Assembly: GCA_036172665.1 (NCBI GenBank)
Contig: JAYKNF010000013.1
Span: forward strand, 3,162,001 to 3,226,000
Length of the DNA stretch: 64,000 nt
Direction of reading: 5' to 3'
DNA from: Prosopocoilus inquinatus
Lineage: Eukaryota; Arthropoda; Insecta; Coleoptera; Lucanidae
The notes below the pieces were generated by a model. It saw only the letters and a list, made by a program, of their open reading frames with translations. It made no database searches and was not told the DNA's origin. Below are positions 9,067-22,400 of the stretch, piece by piece; within the stretch, counting starts at the first letter, position 1, and each line of letters opens with the position of its first letter. The translations under genes and the position numbers were made by a program.

Positions 9067-12000
9067 TTTCCAGCTTCTGTTGCGTCCGAAAACGTCGTAT
9101 CTCACATCAGAGTTACTGGAGTCCATCGAAACGTCAAATAATATGATAGATAAGTAAGGATCGATTAGATACAGCACAGGAACAACGCTAATACGTGTTG
9201 TTTCGTTTAAAACTATTTCCTGCTCCTGCTGCGTCCAAAAACTTTGTATCTCACATCAGACTTACTGGAGTCCATCCAAACATCATATAATATGTTAGAT
9301 AAGTAAGGATCGTTTAGATACATCACAGGAACAACGCTAATACGTGTTGTTTCGTTCAAAACTATTTCCAGCTTCTGCTGCGTCCGAGAACTTTGTATCT
9401 CACATCAGAGTTACTGGAGTCCGTCCAAACGTCAAATAACATGTTAGATAAGTAAGGATCGTTTAGATACATCACAGGAACAACGCTAATACGTGTTGTT
9501 TCGTTCAAAACTGTTTCCAGCTTCTGCCGCGTCCGAGAACTTTGTATCTCACATCAGAGATACTGGAGTCCATCGAAACGCCAAATAACATGATAGATGA
9601 GTAAGGATCGATTAGATACATCACAGGAACAACGCTAATGCGTGTTGTTTCGTTTAAAACTATTTCCAGCTTCTGCTGCGTCCGAGAACTTCGTATCTCA
9701 CATCAGGGTTACTGGAGTCCATCCAAACGTCAAATAACATGAAATATAAGTAAGGATCGATTAGATACATCACAGGAACAACGCTAATCCGTGTTGTTTC
9801 GTTTAAAACTATTTCTAGCTTCAGCTGCGTCCGAGAACTTCGTAACTCACATCAAAGTTACTGGAGTCCATCGAAACGCCAAATAACATGATAGATGAGT
9901 AAGGATCGAAGAGATACATCACAGGAACAACGCTAATACGTGTTGTTTCGTTTAAAACTATTTCTAGCTTCAGCTGCGTCCGAGAAGTTCGTATCTCACA
10001 TCAAAGTTACTGGAGTCCATCGAAACGCCAAATAACATGATAGATGAGTAAGGATCGATTAGATACATCACAGGAACAACGCTAATGCGTGTTGTTTCGT
10101 TTAAAACTATTTCCAGCTTCTGCTGCGTCCGAGAACTTCGTATCTCACATCAGGGTTACTGGAGTCCATCCAAACGTCAAATAACATGAAATATAAGTAA
10201 GGATCGATTAGATACATCACAGGAACAACGTTAATACGCGTTGTTTCGTTCAAAACTATTTCCAGCTTCTGCTGCGTCCGAAAACTTTGTATCTCACATC
10301 AGAGTTACTGGAGTCCATCCAAACGTCAAATAACATGATAGATGAGTAAGGATCGATTAGATACATCACAGGAACAACGCTAATACGTGTTGTTTCGTTT
10401 AAAACTATTTCTAGCTTCAGCTGCGTCCGAGAACTTCGTATCTCACATCAAAGTTACTGGAGTCCATCGAAACGTCAAATAACATGATAGATGAGTAAGG
10501 ATCGATTAGATACATCACAGGAACAACGCTAATGCGTGTTGTTTCGTTTAAAACTATTTCCAGCTTCAGCTGCGTCCGAGAACTTCCTATCTCACATCAA
10601 AGTTACTGGAGTCCATCCAAACGTCAAATAACATGAAATATAAGTAAGGATCGATTAGATACATCACAGGAACAACGCTAATGCGTGTTGTTTCGTTTAA
10701 AACTATTTCTAGCTTCAGCTGCGTCCGAGAACTTCGTAACTCACATCAAAGTTACTGGAGTCCATCGAAACGCCAAATAACATGATAGATGAGTAAGGAT
10801 CGAAGAGATACATCACAGGAACAACGCTAATACGTGTTGTTTCGTTTAAAACTATTTCTAGCTTCAGCTGCGTCCGAGAAGTTCGTATCTCACATCAAAG
10901 TTACTGGAGTCCATCGAAACGCCAAATAACATGATAGATGAGTAAGGATCGATTAGATACATCACAGGAACAACGCTAATGCGTGTTGTTTCGTTTAAAA
11001 CTATTTCCAGCTTCTGCTGCGTCCGAGAACTTCGTATCTCACATCAGGGTTACTGGAGTCCATCCAAACGTCAAATAACATGAAATATAAGTAAGGATCG
11101 ATTAGATACATCACAGGAACAACGTTAATACGCGTTGTTTCGTTTAAAACTATTTCTAGCTTCAGCTGCGTCCGAGAACTTCGTATCTCACATCAAAGTT
11201 ACTGGAGTCCATCGAAACGCCAAATAACATGATAGATGAGTAAGGATCGATTAGATACATCACAGGAACAACGCTAATGCGTGTTGTTTCGTTTAAAACT
11301 ATTTCCAGCTTCTGCTGCGTCCGAAAACTTTGTATCTCACATCAGAGTTACTGGAGTCCATCCAAACGTCAAATAACATGATAGATGAGTAAGGATCGAT
11401 TAGGTACATCACAGGAACAACGCTAATACGTGTTGTTTCGTTTAAAACTATTTCTAGCTTCAGCTGCGTCCGAGAACTTCGTATCTCACATCAAAGTTAC
11501 TGGAGTCCATCGAAACGTCAAATAACATAATAGATGAGTAAGGATCGATTAGATACATCACAGGAACAACGCTAATGCGTGTTGTTTCGTTTAAAACTAT
11601 TTCCAGCTTCAGCTGCGTCCGAGAACTTCCTATCTCACATCAAAGTTACTGGAGTCCATCGAAACGCCAAATAACATGATAGATGAGTAAGGATCGATTA
11701 GATACATCACAGGAACAACGCTAATGCGTGTTGTTTCGTTTAAAACTATTTCCAGCTTCTGCTGCGTCCGAAAACGTCGTATCTCATATCAGAGTTACTG
11801 GAGTCCATCGAAACGTCAAATAACATGATAGATAAGTAAGGATCGATTAGATACAGCACAGGAACAACGCTAATACGTGTTGTTTCGTTTAAAACTATTT
11901 CCAGCTCCTGCTGCGTCCATAAACTTTGTATCTCACATCAGACTTACTGGAGTCCATCCAAACGTCAAATAACATGTTAGATAATTAAGGATCGTTTAGA

Positions 12001-13969
12001 TACATCACAGGAACAACGCTAAAACGTGTTGTTTCGTTCAAAACTATTTCCAGCTTCTGCTGCGTCCGAGAACTTTGTATCTCACATCAGAGTTACTGGA
12101 GTCCGTCCAAACGTCAAATAACATGATAGATGAGTAAGGATCGATTAGACACATAACAGGAACAACGCTAATATGTGTTGTTTCGTTTAAAACTATTTCC
12201 AGCTGCTGCTGCGTCCGAAAATTTCGTATCTCACATTAGAGTTACTGGAGTCCATCGAAACCTCAAATAACATAGTAGCTAAGTAAGGATCGATTAGATA
12301 CATCACAGGAACAACGCTAATACGTGTTGTTTCGTTCAAAACTATTTCCAGCTTCTGCTGCGTCCGTAAACTTTGTATCTCACATCAGAGTTACTGGAGT
12401 CCATCGAAACGCCAAATAACATGATAGATGAGTAAGGATCGATTAGATACATCACAGGAACATCGCTAATGCGTGTTGTTTCGTTTAAAACTACTTCCAG
12501 CTTCTGCTGCGTCCGAAAACGTCGTATCTCACATCAGAGTTACTGGAGTCCATCGAAACGTCAAATAACATGATAGATAAGTAAGGATCGATTAGATACA
12601 GCACAGGAACAACGCTAATACGTGTTGTTTCGTTTAAAACTATTTCCAGCTCCTGCTGCGTCCAAAAACTTTGTATCTCACATCAGACTTACTGGAGTCC
12701 ATCCAAACGTCAAATAACATGTTAGATAAGTAAGGATCGTTTAGATACATCACAGGAACAACGCTAATACGTGTTGTTTCGCTCAAAACTATTTCCAGCT
12801 TCTGCTGCGTCCGAGAACTTTGTATCTCACATCAGAGTTACTGGAGTCCGTCCAAACGTTAAATAACATGAAATGTGAGTAAGGATCGATTAGATACATC
12901 ACAGGAACAACGCTAATATGTGTTGTTTCGTTTAAAAGTATTTCCAGCTGCTGCTGCGTCCGAAAATTTCGTATCTCACATTAGAGTTACTGGAGTCCAT
13001 CGAAACGTCAAATAACATAGTAGCTAAGTAAGGATCGATTAGATACATCACAGGAACAACGCTAATACGTGTTGTTTCGTTCAAAACTACCTCCAGCTTC
13101 TGCTGCGTCCAAAAACTTCGTATCTCACATCAGAATTACTAGAGTCCATCGAAACGACAAATAACATGATAGATGAGTAAGGATCGATTAGATACATCAC
13201 AGGAACAACGCTAATGCGTGTTGTTTCGTTTAAAACTATTTCCAGCTTCCGCTGCGTCCGAAAATTTCGTATCTCACATCAGGGTTACTGTAGTCCATCC
13301 AAACGTCAAATAACATGATAGATAAGTAAGGATCGATTAGATACATCACAGGAACAACGCTAATGCGTGTTGTTTCGTTTAAAACTATTTCTAGCTTCAG
13401 CTGCGTCCGAGAAGTTCGTATCTCACATCAAAGTTACTGGAGTCCATCGAAACGCCAAATAACATGATAGATGAGTAAGGATTGATTAGATACATCACAG
13501 GAACAACGCTAATGCGTGTTGTTTCCTTTAAAACTATTTTTAGCTTCAGCTGCGTCCGAGAACTTCGTATCTCACATCAAAGTTACTGGAGTCTATCGAA
13601 ACGCCAAATAACATGATAGATGAGTAAGGATCGATTAGATACATCACAGGAACAACGCTAATGCGTGTTGTTTCGTTTAAAACTATTTCCAGCTTCCGCC
13701 GCGTCCGAAAATTTCGTATCTCACATCAGGGTTACTGTAGTCCATCCAAACGTCAAATAACATGATAGATAAGTAAGGATCGATTAGATACATCACAGGA
13801 ACAACGCTAATGCGTGTTGTTTCCTTTAAAACTATTTTTAGCTTCAGCTGCGTCCGAGAACTTCGTAACTCACATCAAAGTTACTGGAGTCCATCGAAAC
13901 GCCAAATAACATGAGAGATGAGTAAGGATCGATAAGATACATCACAGGAACAACGCTAATGCGTGTTGT
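9067..13969 (+). repeat. 149-bp satellite, array 2 (forward)
   Basis: Thirty-three copies. The landmark at 9177 and the last at 13945 are 4768 bp apart, exactly 32 periods, so there is no net length change. The left junction GAAGATTTCCAGC joins 120-bp GAAGAT to 149-bp ATTTCCAGC with AT shared. The right junction GTGTTGTCTCGCCGAG shares GT. Local higher-order structure is visible: a 6-monomer repeat (894 bp; markers CGAAGAG at 9907 and 10801), a 5-monomer repeat (745 bp; ACAGCAC at 11853 and 12598) and a 3-monomer repeat (447 bp; CTGTAGTCC at 13288 and 13735). Confidence 0.97.
9600..11390 (+). repeat. Six-monomer (894-bp) tandem duplication in array 2
   Basis: The rare variants GGATCGAAGAGATAC (CGAAGAG at 9907 and 10801) and TTAATACGCG (10231 and 11125) each recur at exactly 894 bp, six monomers. 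The outer boundaries are approximate. Confidence 0.75.
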
Positions 13970-14694
13970 CTCGCCGAGCGGCGACGGAAAATCGCGTCGG
14001 TTCGATTTTGCGATCGAAGATGGCGCTGCAATGATCGAAACTGGACGCGTCGATCGTAAACCCGGGTGGTCGCGTATCAAACGAAAGGTCTCGCCGAGCG
14101 GCGACGGAAAATCGCGTCGGTTCGATTTTTCGATCGAAGATGGCGCTGCAATGATCGAAATCGAACGCGTCGAACGTAAACCCGGATTGTCGCATATCAA
14201 ACGAAAGGTCTCGCCGAGCGGCGACGGAAAATCGCGTCGGTTCGATTTTTCGATAGAAGATGGCGCTGCAATGATCGAAATCGGACGCGTCGAACGTAAA
14301 CCCGGGTTGTCGCGTATCAAACGATAGGTCTCGCCGAGCGGCAACGGAAAATCGCTTCGGTTCGATTTTTCGATCGAAGATGGCGCTGCAATGATCGAAA
14401 TCGAACGCGTCGAACGTAAACCCGGATTGTCGCATATCAAACGAAAGGTCTCGCCGAGCGGCGACGGAAAATCGCGTCGGTTCGATTTTTCGATCGAAGA
14501 TGGCGCTGCAATGATCGAAATCGGACGCGTCGAACGTAAACCCGGGTTGTCGCGCATCAAATGAATGGTCTCGCCTAGCGGCGACGGAAAATCGCGTCGG
14601 TTCGATTTTTCGATCGAAGATGGCGCTGCAGTGATCGAAACTGGACGCGTCGAACGTAAACCCGGATTGTCGCCTATCAAACGAAAGGTCTAAA
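13970..14694 (+). repeat. 120-bp satellite, array 3
   Basis: Six units. The array ends with the private variant TTGTCGCCTATC and GGTCTAAATCGATCGCG, the same end as array 1b at 5594. The pair '120-bp array end plus part A' is thus a duplicated block. The reverse frames stay open for over 200 codons and run on into the adjoining 149-bp array, which again shows the openness is structural rather than functional. Confidence 0.95.
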
Positions 14695-15108
14695 TCGATC
14701 GCGTCGAATTCTTTCCGACGTAGAAGAAGGTAGCTTTACGAACGTAACGTTTACCACATGGCGAGAGATATACGGGGTGATATCGAAAATGTGACACGAA
14801 CGCGTGTGTAACAGTGAAAAAGTGTTTCCACTGAAAAAAACTAAGTGTTAAAAACAACTAAAAACCTCCAAATTCCATTTCTCTGATGTTACTCCGGTAA
14901 TCGGAAAAAAGGTTATAAGACGATCGCGGCGGCGGCGGCGGCGTCGTTTTGCCGGTTAAATTCTTCACGATTTGCATTGTGCCGTCGCGTGTACGCTCGA
15001 CCGAACGCGTCGAGATTTTGACGGAGCTCATTTGAATCTGCATTTGAATTTGCCGCCGCGTAAAAGATGGGATCGACGAGGGTTGGTTGGCAACGATCGC
15101 GCGACACG
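14695..15108 (+). repeat. Spacer module, part A (copy 2)
   Basis: Near-identical to 5595-6001, with a 12-bp duplication (CATTTGAATCTG beside CATTTGAATTTG near 15034). It ends at 15108 with GCGACACG, the same base at which part A meets part B in copy 1 (6001). Directly after it the sequence becomes part B in reverse. Confidence 0.92.
14913..15107 (-). pseudogene. 5'-truncated copy of the small minus-strand frame
   Basis: Corresponds to the 70-codon frame at 5818-6030 but has lost its start and upstream TATA-like region to the inversion at 15108/15109. The frame opens at a GTG, not an ATG. The 12-bp insertion adds four codons without breaking the frame, and the alanine run and IVL end are kept. 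Confidence 0.45.
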
Positions 15109-16401
15109 GGAAAACTTTAAGAATTGATTTTTCTAATTTTCGAAATTTTGAGTATTTTTCCCCAATTTTTTCAATTTTTCCGTTCTCCTAATTTTAAATT
15201 TTTTTTTCGCCGTCTGGGTTGGCCTCGCTTGTGTTGGCGTCGGTTGGGTTCACCTTGAACAATTTTACAAAAGAAAGGGAAGGAAAGTTTAAGAAAAAGT
15301 GAGAAAAATTGTTGGAAAACTTAAGAAATCGATTTCCTTAATTTTTAGAATTTTTTCCATTTTTTTTCGATTTTTTCAATTTTTTCTCGAAATTTACTGC
15401 ATTTTTCCCTAATTCTTTAAATTTTTTCGTTTTCTTTAAAATAAAATTTTTCTGTCATCTGGGTTGGCTTCGCTTGGGTTGGCGCCGTTTGAGTTGACCT
15501 TGAACAATTTAAAAAAAAGAGTTAAGGAATATGTAAGAGAAAGTGAGGAAAAATGTTTTAAAAAAGTTGTAAAACGTCAATAATCGGCTTCCTCTATTCT
15601 TAGAATTTTTTCCTATTTTTTTCGATTTTTTCAATTTTTTCCCGAAATTTTGAATATTTTTCCCCAATTTTTTCAATTTTTCCGTTCTCCTAATTTTTAA
15701 ATTTTTTTTCGCCGTCTGGGTTGGCTTCGCTTGGGTTGGCGTCGGTAGGGTTGACCTTGAACAATTTTCGAAAAAAAGTGAAGGAAAATGTAAGAAGTGA
15801 TGAAATGTTTTAAAAAAGTTGGGAAACTTAAGAAATCCGTTTCCCTAATTTTTAGAATTCTTGTCGATTTTTCTCGATTTTTTTAAATTTCCTCCCGAAA
15901 TTTTGAATATTTTTCCCCAATTTTTTCAATTTTTCCGTTCTCTTAATTTTTAATTTTTTAAAATTTTTATCGATTTTTTTCAATTTTTTCCCTTAAATTT
16001 CCCGCTTTAATTGCCGGCCGGAGAGCGAACGAATCGACCTCCCCGCGCTCGCATTTTTTTTTAATCACAAACGAACATCCAAAGCCTCCTTTATTCATCT
16101 ATTTACGTAATATGTACGGTCGAAATTATGTTCGAACGCGTCCGCGCGGCGAAAGAGATCGCGTCGGCGGCTTTAGATTAGGTCACGTTCGACCAGCGGC
16201 GCACGTACTCCCTCCGCCGCCGGGCCGACTGCCGGCGTAACACGACACACGCGAAAGAGTTCGCGCGTCGCTTTCAGGTTAGATCACTGTCGATAGGCAG
16301 CACGCCCCCCCTCCCTTCCGACCACCGGTGCTCCGGCCCCACGACTGGCCGTACAGATATATAATATTACATATGTCAAGTGTGAAGGTTTCCTTACTGC
16401 G
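15109..16401 (-). repeat. Spacer module, part B, inverted copy
   Basis: Reverse complement of 6002-7284, starting GGAAAACTTTAAGAATTG (complement of 7284 leftwards) and ending CCTTACTGCG at 16401 (complement of 6002). It includes the A-rich units of about 250 bp (15109-15985) and the CpG-rich part (15986-16401). The two copies are very similar by eye and differ in length by about 10 bp. The inverted segment starts exactly where part A ends, so nothing is lost at that edge. Segment C is absent. The copy abuts the reversed 149-bp array. Confidence 0.93.
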
Positions 16402-16429
16402 ACAACACGTATTAGCGTTGTTCCTGTGA
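16373..16429 (+). pseudogene. Start of the small frame fused to satellite
   Basis: The inverted part B carries the TATA-like region and the first ten codons of the small frame (MSSVKVSLLR). It then crosses at 16401 into the reversed 149-bp satellite, giving eight more codons and a TGA at 16427-16429. It is the complementary broken half of the frame at 14913-15107. Confidence 0.55.
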
Positions 16430-19400
16430 TGTATCTAAACGATCCTTACTTAGCTACTATGTTATTTGACGTTTCGATGGACTCCTGTAACTCTAATGTG
16501 AGATACGAAATTTTCGGACGTAGCAGCAGCTGGAAATAGATTTAAACGAAACAACACATATTAGCTTTGTTCCTGTGATGTATCTAATCGATCCTTACTC
16601 ATCTATCATGTTATTTGACGTTTGGACGGACTCCAGTAACTCTGATGTGAGATACAAAGTTCTCGGACGCAGCAGAAGCTGGAAATAGTTTTGAACGAAA
16701 CAACACGTATTAGCGTTGTTCCTGTGATGTATCTAAACGATCCTTACTTATCTAACATGTTATTTGACGTTTGGATGGACTCCAGTAATTCTGATGTGAG
16801 ATACAAAGTTTTTGGACGCAGCAGGAGCTGGAAATAGTTTTAAACGAAACAACACATATTAGCTTTGTTCCTGTGATGTATCTAATCGATCCTTACTCAT
16901 CTATCATGTTATTTGACGTTTGGACGGACTCCAGTAACTCTGATGTGAGATACAAAGTTCTCGGGCACAGCAGAAGCTGGAAATAGTTTTAAACGAAACA
17001 ACACGTATTAGCGTTGTTCCTGTGATGTATCTAATCGATCCTTACTCATCTATCATGTTATTTGACGTTTCGATGGACACCAGTAACTTTGATGTGAGAT
17101 ACGAATTTCTCGGACGCAGCTGAAGCTAGAAATAGTTTTAAACGAAACAACACGCATTAGCGTTGTTCCTGTGATGTATCTAATCGATCCTTACTCATCT
17201 ATCATGTTACTTGGCGTTTCGATGGACTCCAGTAACTTTGATGTGAGATAAGAAGTTCTCGGACGCAGCTGAAGCTAGAAATAGTTTTAAACGAAACAAC
17301 ACGTATTAGCGTTGTTCCTGTGATGTATCTAATCGATCCTTACTTATCTACTATGTTATTTGACGTTTCGATGGACTCCAGTAACTATGATGTGAGATAC
17401 GAAATTTCCGGACGCAGCAGAAGCTGGAAATAGTTTTAAACGAAACAACACGCATTAGCGTTGTTCCTGTGATGTATCTAATCGATCCTTACTCATCTCT
17501 CATGTTATTTGGCGTTTCGATGGACTCCAGTAACTTTGATGTGAGTTATGAAGTTCTCGGACGCAGCTGAAGCTAGAAGTAGTTTTAAAGGAAACAACAC
17601 GCATTAGCGTTGTTCCTGTGATGTATCTAATCGATCCTTACTCATCTATCATGTTATTTGGCGTTTCGATAGACTCCAGTAACTCTGATGTGAGATACGA
17701 CGATTTCGGACGCAGCAGAAGCTGGAAATAGTTTTAAACGAAACAACACGCATTAGCGATGTTCCTGTGATGTATCTAATCGATCCTTACTCATCTATCA
17801 TGTTATTTTACGTTTGGATGGACTCCATTAACTCTGATGTGAGATACAAAGTTTTTGGACGCAGCAGAAACTGGAAATAGTTTTGAACGAAAGAACACGT
17901 ATTAGCGTTGTTCCTGTGATGTATCTAATCGATCCTTACTCATCTCTCATGTTATTTGGCGTTTCGATGGACTCCAGTAACTTTGATGTGAGTTATGAAG
18001 TTCTCGGACGCAGCTGAAGCTAGAAATAGTTTTAAAGGAAACAACACGCATTAGCGTTGTTCCTGTGATGTATCTAATCGATCCTTACTCATCTATCATG
18101 TTATTTGACGTTTGGACGGACTCCAGTAACTCTGATGTGAGATACAAAGTTCTCGGACGCAGCAGAAGCTGGAAATAGTTTTGAACGAAACAACACGTAT
18201 TAGCGTTGTTCCTGTGATGTATCTAAACGATCCTTAATTATCTAACATGTTATTTGACGTTTGGATGGACTCCAGTAAGTCTGATGTGAGATACAAAGTT
18301 TTTGGACGCAGCAGGAGTTGGAAATAGTTTTAAACGAAACAACACGTATTAGCGTTGTTCCTGTGCTGAATCTAATCGATCCTTACTCATCTATCATGTT
18401 ATTTGGCGTTTCGATGGACTCCAGTAACTTTGATGTGAGATAGGAAGTTCTCGGACGCAGCTGAAGCTGGAAATAGTTTTAAACGAAACAACACGCATTA
18501 GCGATGTTCCTGTGATGTATCTAATCGATCCTTACTCATCTATCATGTTATTTTACGTTTGGATGGACTCCGTTAACTCTGATGTGAGATACAATGTTTT
18601 TGGACGCAGCAGAAGCTGGAAATAGTTTTGAACGAAAGAACATGTATTAGCGTTGTTCCTGTGATGTATCTAATCGATCCTTACTTAGCTACTATGTTAT
18701 TTGACGTTTCGATGGACTCCAGTAACTCTAATGTGAGATACGAAATTTTCGGACGCAGCAGCAGCTGGAAATAGTTTTAAACGAAACAACACATATTAGC
18801 GTTGTTCCTGTGATGTATCTAATCGATCCTTACTCATCTATCATGTTATTCGACGTTTGGACGGACTCCAGTAACTCTGATGTGAGATACAAAGTTCTCG
18901 GACGCAGCAGAAGCTGGAAATAATTTTGAACGAAACAACACGTATTAGCGTTGTTCCTGTGATGTATCTAAACGATCCTTACTTATCTAACATATTATAT
19001 GACGTTTGGATGGACTCCAGTAACTCTGATGTGAGATACAAAGTTCTCGGACGCAGCAGAAGCTGGAAATAATTTTGAACGAAACAACACGTATTAGCGT
19101 TGTTCCTGTGCTGTATCTAATCGATCCTTACTTATCTATCATGTTATTTGACGTTTCGATGGACTCCAGTAACTCTGATGTGAGATACGACGTTTTCGGA
19201 CGCAGCAGAAGCTGGAAATAGTTTTAAACGAAACAACACATATTAGCGTTGTTAATGTGATGTATCTAATCGATCCTTACTTATCTATCATGTTATTTGA
19301 CGTTTGGATGGACTCCAGTAACTCTGATGTGAGATACGAAGTTCTCGGACGCAGCAGAAGCTGGAAATAGTTTTAAACGAAACAACACGCATTAGCGTTG

Positions 19401-22400
19401 TTCCTGTGATGTATCTAATCGATCCTTACTCATCTATCATGTTATTTGGCGTTTCGATGGACTCCAGTAACTCTGATGTGAGATACAAAGTTTACGGACG
19501 CAGCAGAAGCTGGAAATAGTTTTGAACGAAACAACACGTATTAGCGTTGTTCCTGTGATGTATCTAATCGATCCTTACTTAGCTACTATGTTATCTGACG
19601 TTTCGATGGACTCCAGTAACTCTAATGTGAGATACGAAATTTTCGGACGCAGCAGCAGCTGGAAATAGTTTTAAACGAAACAACACATATTAGCGTTGTT
19701 CCTGTTATGTGTCTAATCGATCCTTACTCATCTATCATGTTATTTGACGTTTGGACGGACTCCAGTAACTCTGATGTGAGATACAACGTTCTCGGACGCA
19801 GCAGAAGCTGGAAATAGTTTTGAACGAAACAACACGTATTAGCGTTGTTCCTGTGATGTATCTAAAGGATCCTTAATTATCTAACATGTTATTTGACGTT
19901 TGGATGGACTCCAGTAAGTCTGATGTGAGATACAAAGTTTTTGGACGCAGCAGGAGTTGGAAATAGTTTTAAACGAAACAACACGTATTAGCGTTGTTCC
20001 TGTGATGTATCTAATCGATCCTTACTAATCTATCATGTTATTTGACGTTTGGATGGACTCCAGTAACTCTGATGTGAGATACAAAGTTTTCGGACGCAGC
20101 AGATACTGGAAATAGTTTTAAACGAAACAACACATATTAGCGTTGTTCCTGTGCTGTATCTAATCGATCCTTACTCATCTATCATGTTATTTGGCGTTTC
20201 GATGGACTCCAGTAACTTTGATCTGAGATAGGAAGTTCTCGGACGCAGCTGAAGCTGGAAATAGTTTTAAACGAAACAACACGCATTAGCGTTGTTCCTG
20301 TGATGTATCTAATCGATCCTTACTCATCTATCATGTTATTTGACGTTTCGATGGACTCCAGTAACTTTGATGTGAGATACGAAGTTCTCGGACGCAGCTG
20401 AAGCTAGAAATAGTTTTAAACGAAACAACACGTATTAGCGTTGTTCCTGTGATGTATCTAATCGATCCTTACTAATCTATCATGTTATTTGACGTTTGGA
20501 TGGACTCCAGTAACTCTGATGTGAGATACAAAGTTTTCGGACGCAGCAGATACTGGAAATAGTTTTAAACGAAACAACACATATTAGCGTTGTTCCTGTG
20601 ATGTATCTAAACGATCCTTACTTATCTAACATGTTATTTGACGTTTGGATGAACTCCAGTAACTCTGATGTGAGATACAAAGTTCTCGGACGCAGCAGAA
20701 GCTGGAAATAGTTTTGAACGAAACAACACGTATTAGCGTTGTTCCTGTGATGTATCTAAACGATCCTTATTTATCTAACATGTTATTTGACGTTTGGATG
20801 GACTCCAGTAAGTCTGATGTGAGATACAAAGTTCTTGGACGCAGCAGGAGCTGGAAATAGTTTTAAACGAAACAACACGTATTAGCGTTGTTCCTGTGAT
20901 GTATCTAATCGATCCTTACTTAGCTACTATGTTACTTGACGTTTCGATGGACTCCAGTAACTCTAATGTGAGATACGAAATTTTCGGACGCAGCAGCAGC
21001 TGGAAATAGTTTTAAACGAAACAACACATATTAGCGTTGTTTCTGTGATGTATCTAATCGATCCTTACTCATCTCTCATGTTATTTGACGTTTGGACGGA
21101 CTCCAGTAACTCTGATGTGAGATACAAAGTTCTCGGACGCAGCAGAAGCTGGAAATAGTTTTGAACGAAACAACACGTATTAGCGTTGTTCCTGTGATGT
21201 ATCTAAACGATCCTTACTTATCTAACATGTTATTTGACGTTTGGATGGACTCCAGTAAGTCTGATGTGAGATACAATGTTTTTGGACGCAGCAGGTTCTG
21301 GAAATAGTTTTAAACGAAACAACACGTATTAGCGTTGTTCCTGTGCTGTATCTAATCGAGCCTTACTTATCTATCATGTTATTTGAGGTTTCGATGGACT
21401 CCAGTAACTCTGATGTGAGATACGACGTTTTCGGACTCAGCAGAAGCTGGAAATAGTTTTAAACGAAACAACACGCATTAGCGATGTTCCTGTGATGTAT
21501 CTAATCGATCCTTACTCATCTATCATGTTATTTTACGTTTGGATGGACTCCAGTAACTCTGATGTGAGATACAAAGTTCTCGGACGCAGCTGAAGCTAGA
21601 AATAGTTTTAAACGAAACAACACGCATTAGCGTTGTTCCTGTGATGTATCTAATCGATCCTTACTTATCTATCATGTTATTTGACGTTTGGATGGACTCC
21701 AGTAACCCTGATGTGAGATACGAAATTTTCGGACGCAGCGGAAGCTGGAAATAGTTTTAAACGAAACAAGACGCATTAGCGTTGTTCCTGTGATGTATCT
21801 AATCGATCCTTACTCATCTATCATGTTATTTGTCGTTTCGATGGACTCTAGTAATTCTGATGTGAGATACGAAGTTTTTGGACGCAGCAGGAGCTGAAAA
21901 TCGTTTTGAACTAAACAACACGTATTAGCGTTGTTCCTGTGATGTATCTAAACGATCCTTACTTATCTAACATGTTATTTGGCGTTTCGATTGACTCCAG
22001 TAAGTCTGATGTGAGATACAAAGTTTTTGGACGCAGCAGCAGCTGGAAATAGTTTTAAACGAAACAACACGTATTAGCGTTGTTCCTGTGCTGTATCTAA
22101 TCGATCCTTACTTATCTATCATGTTATTTGGCGTTTCGATGGACTCCAGTAACTCTGATGTGAGATACAAAGTTTTTGGACGCAGCAGAAGCTGGAAATA
22201 GTTTTGAACGAAACAACACGTATTAGCGTTGTTCCTGTGATGTATCTAATCGATCCTTACTTAGCTACTATGTTATTTGACGTTTCGATGGATTCCAGTA
22301 ACTCTAATGTGAGATACGAAATTTTCGGAGGCAGCAGCAGCTGGAAATAGTTTTAAACGAAACAACACATATTAGCGTTGTTCCTGTGATGTATCTAATC

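Noticed and set aside
3151..9157. Long open frames (up to about 300 codons) on both strands in the 120-bp arrays
   Set aside because: A 120-bp unit is 40 codons and its consensus has no stop in four frames, so openness follows from the repeat. Units carry stops, 1-2 bp indels and amino-acid changes with no sign of constraint, and some frames run into the 149-bp satellite.
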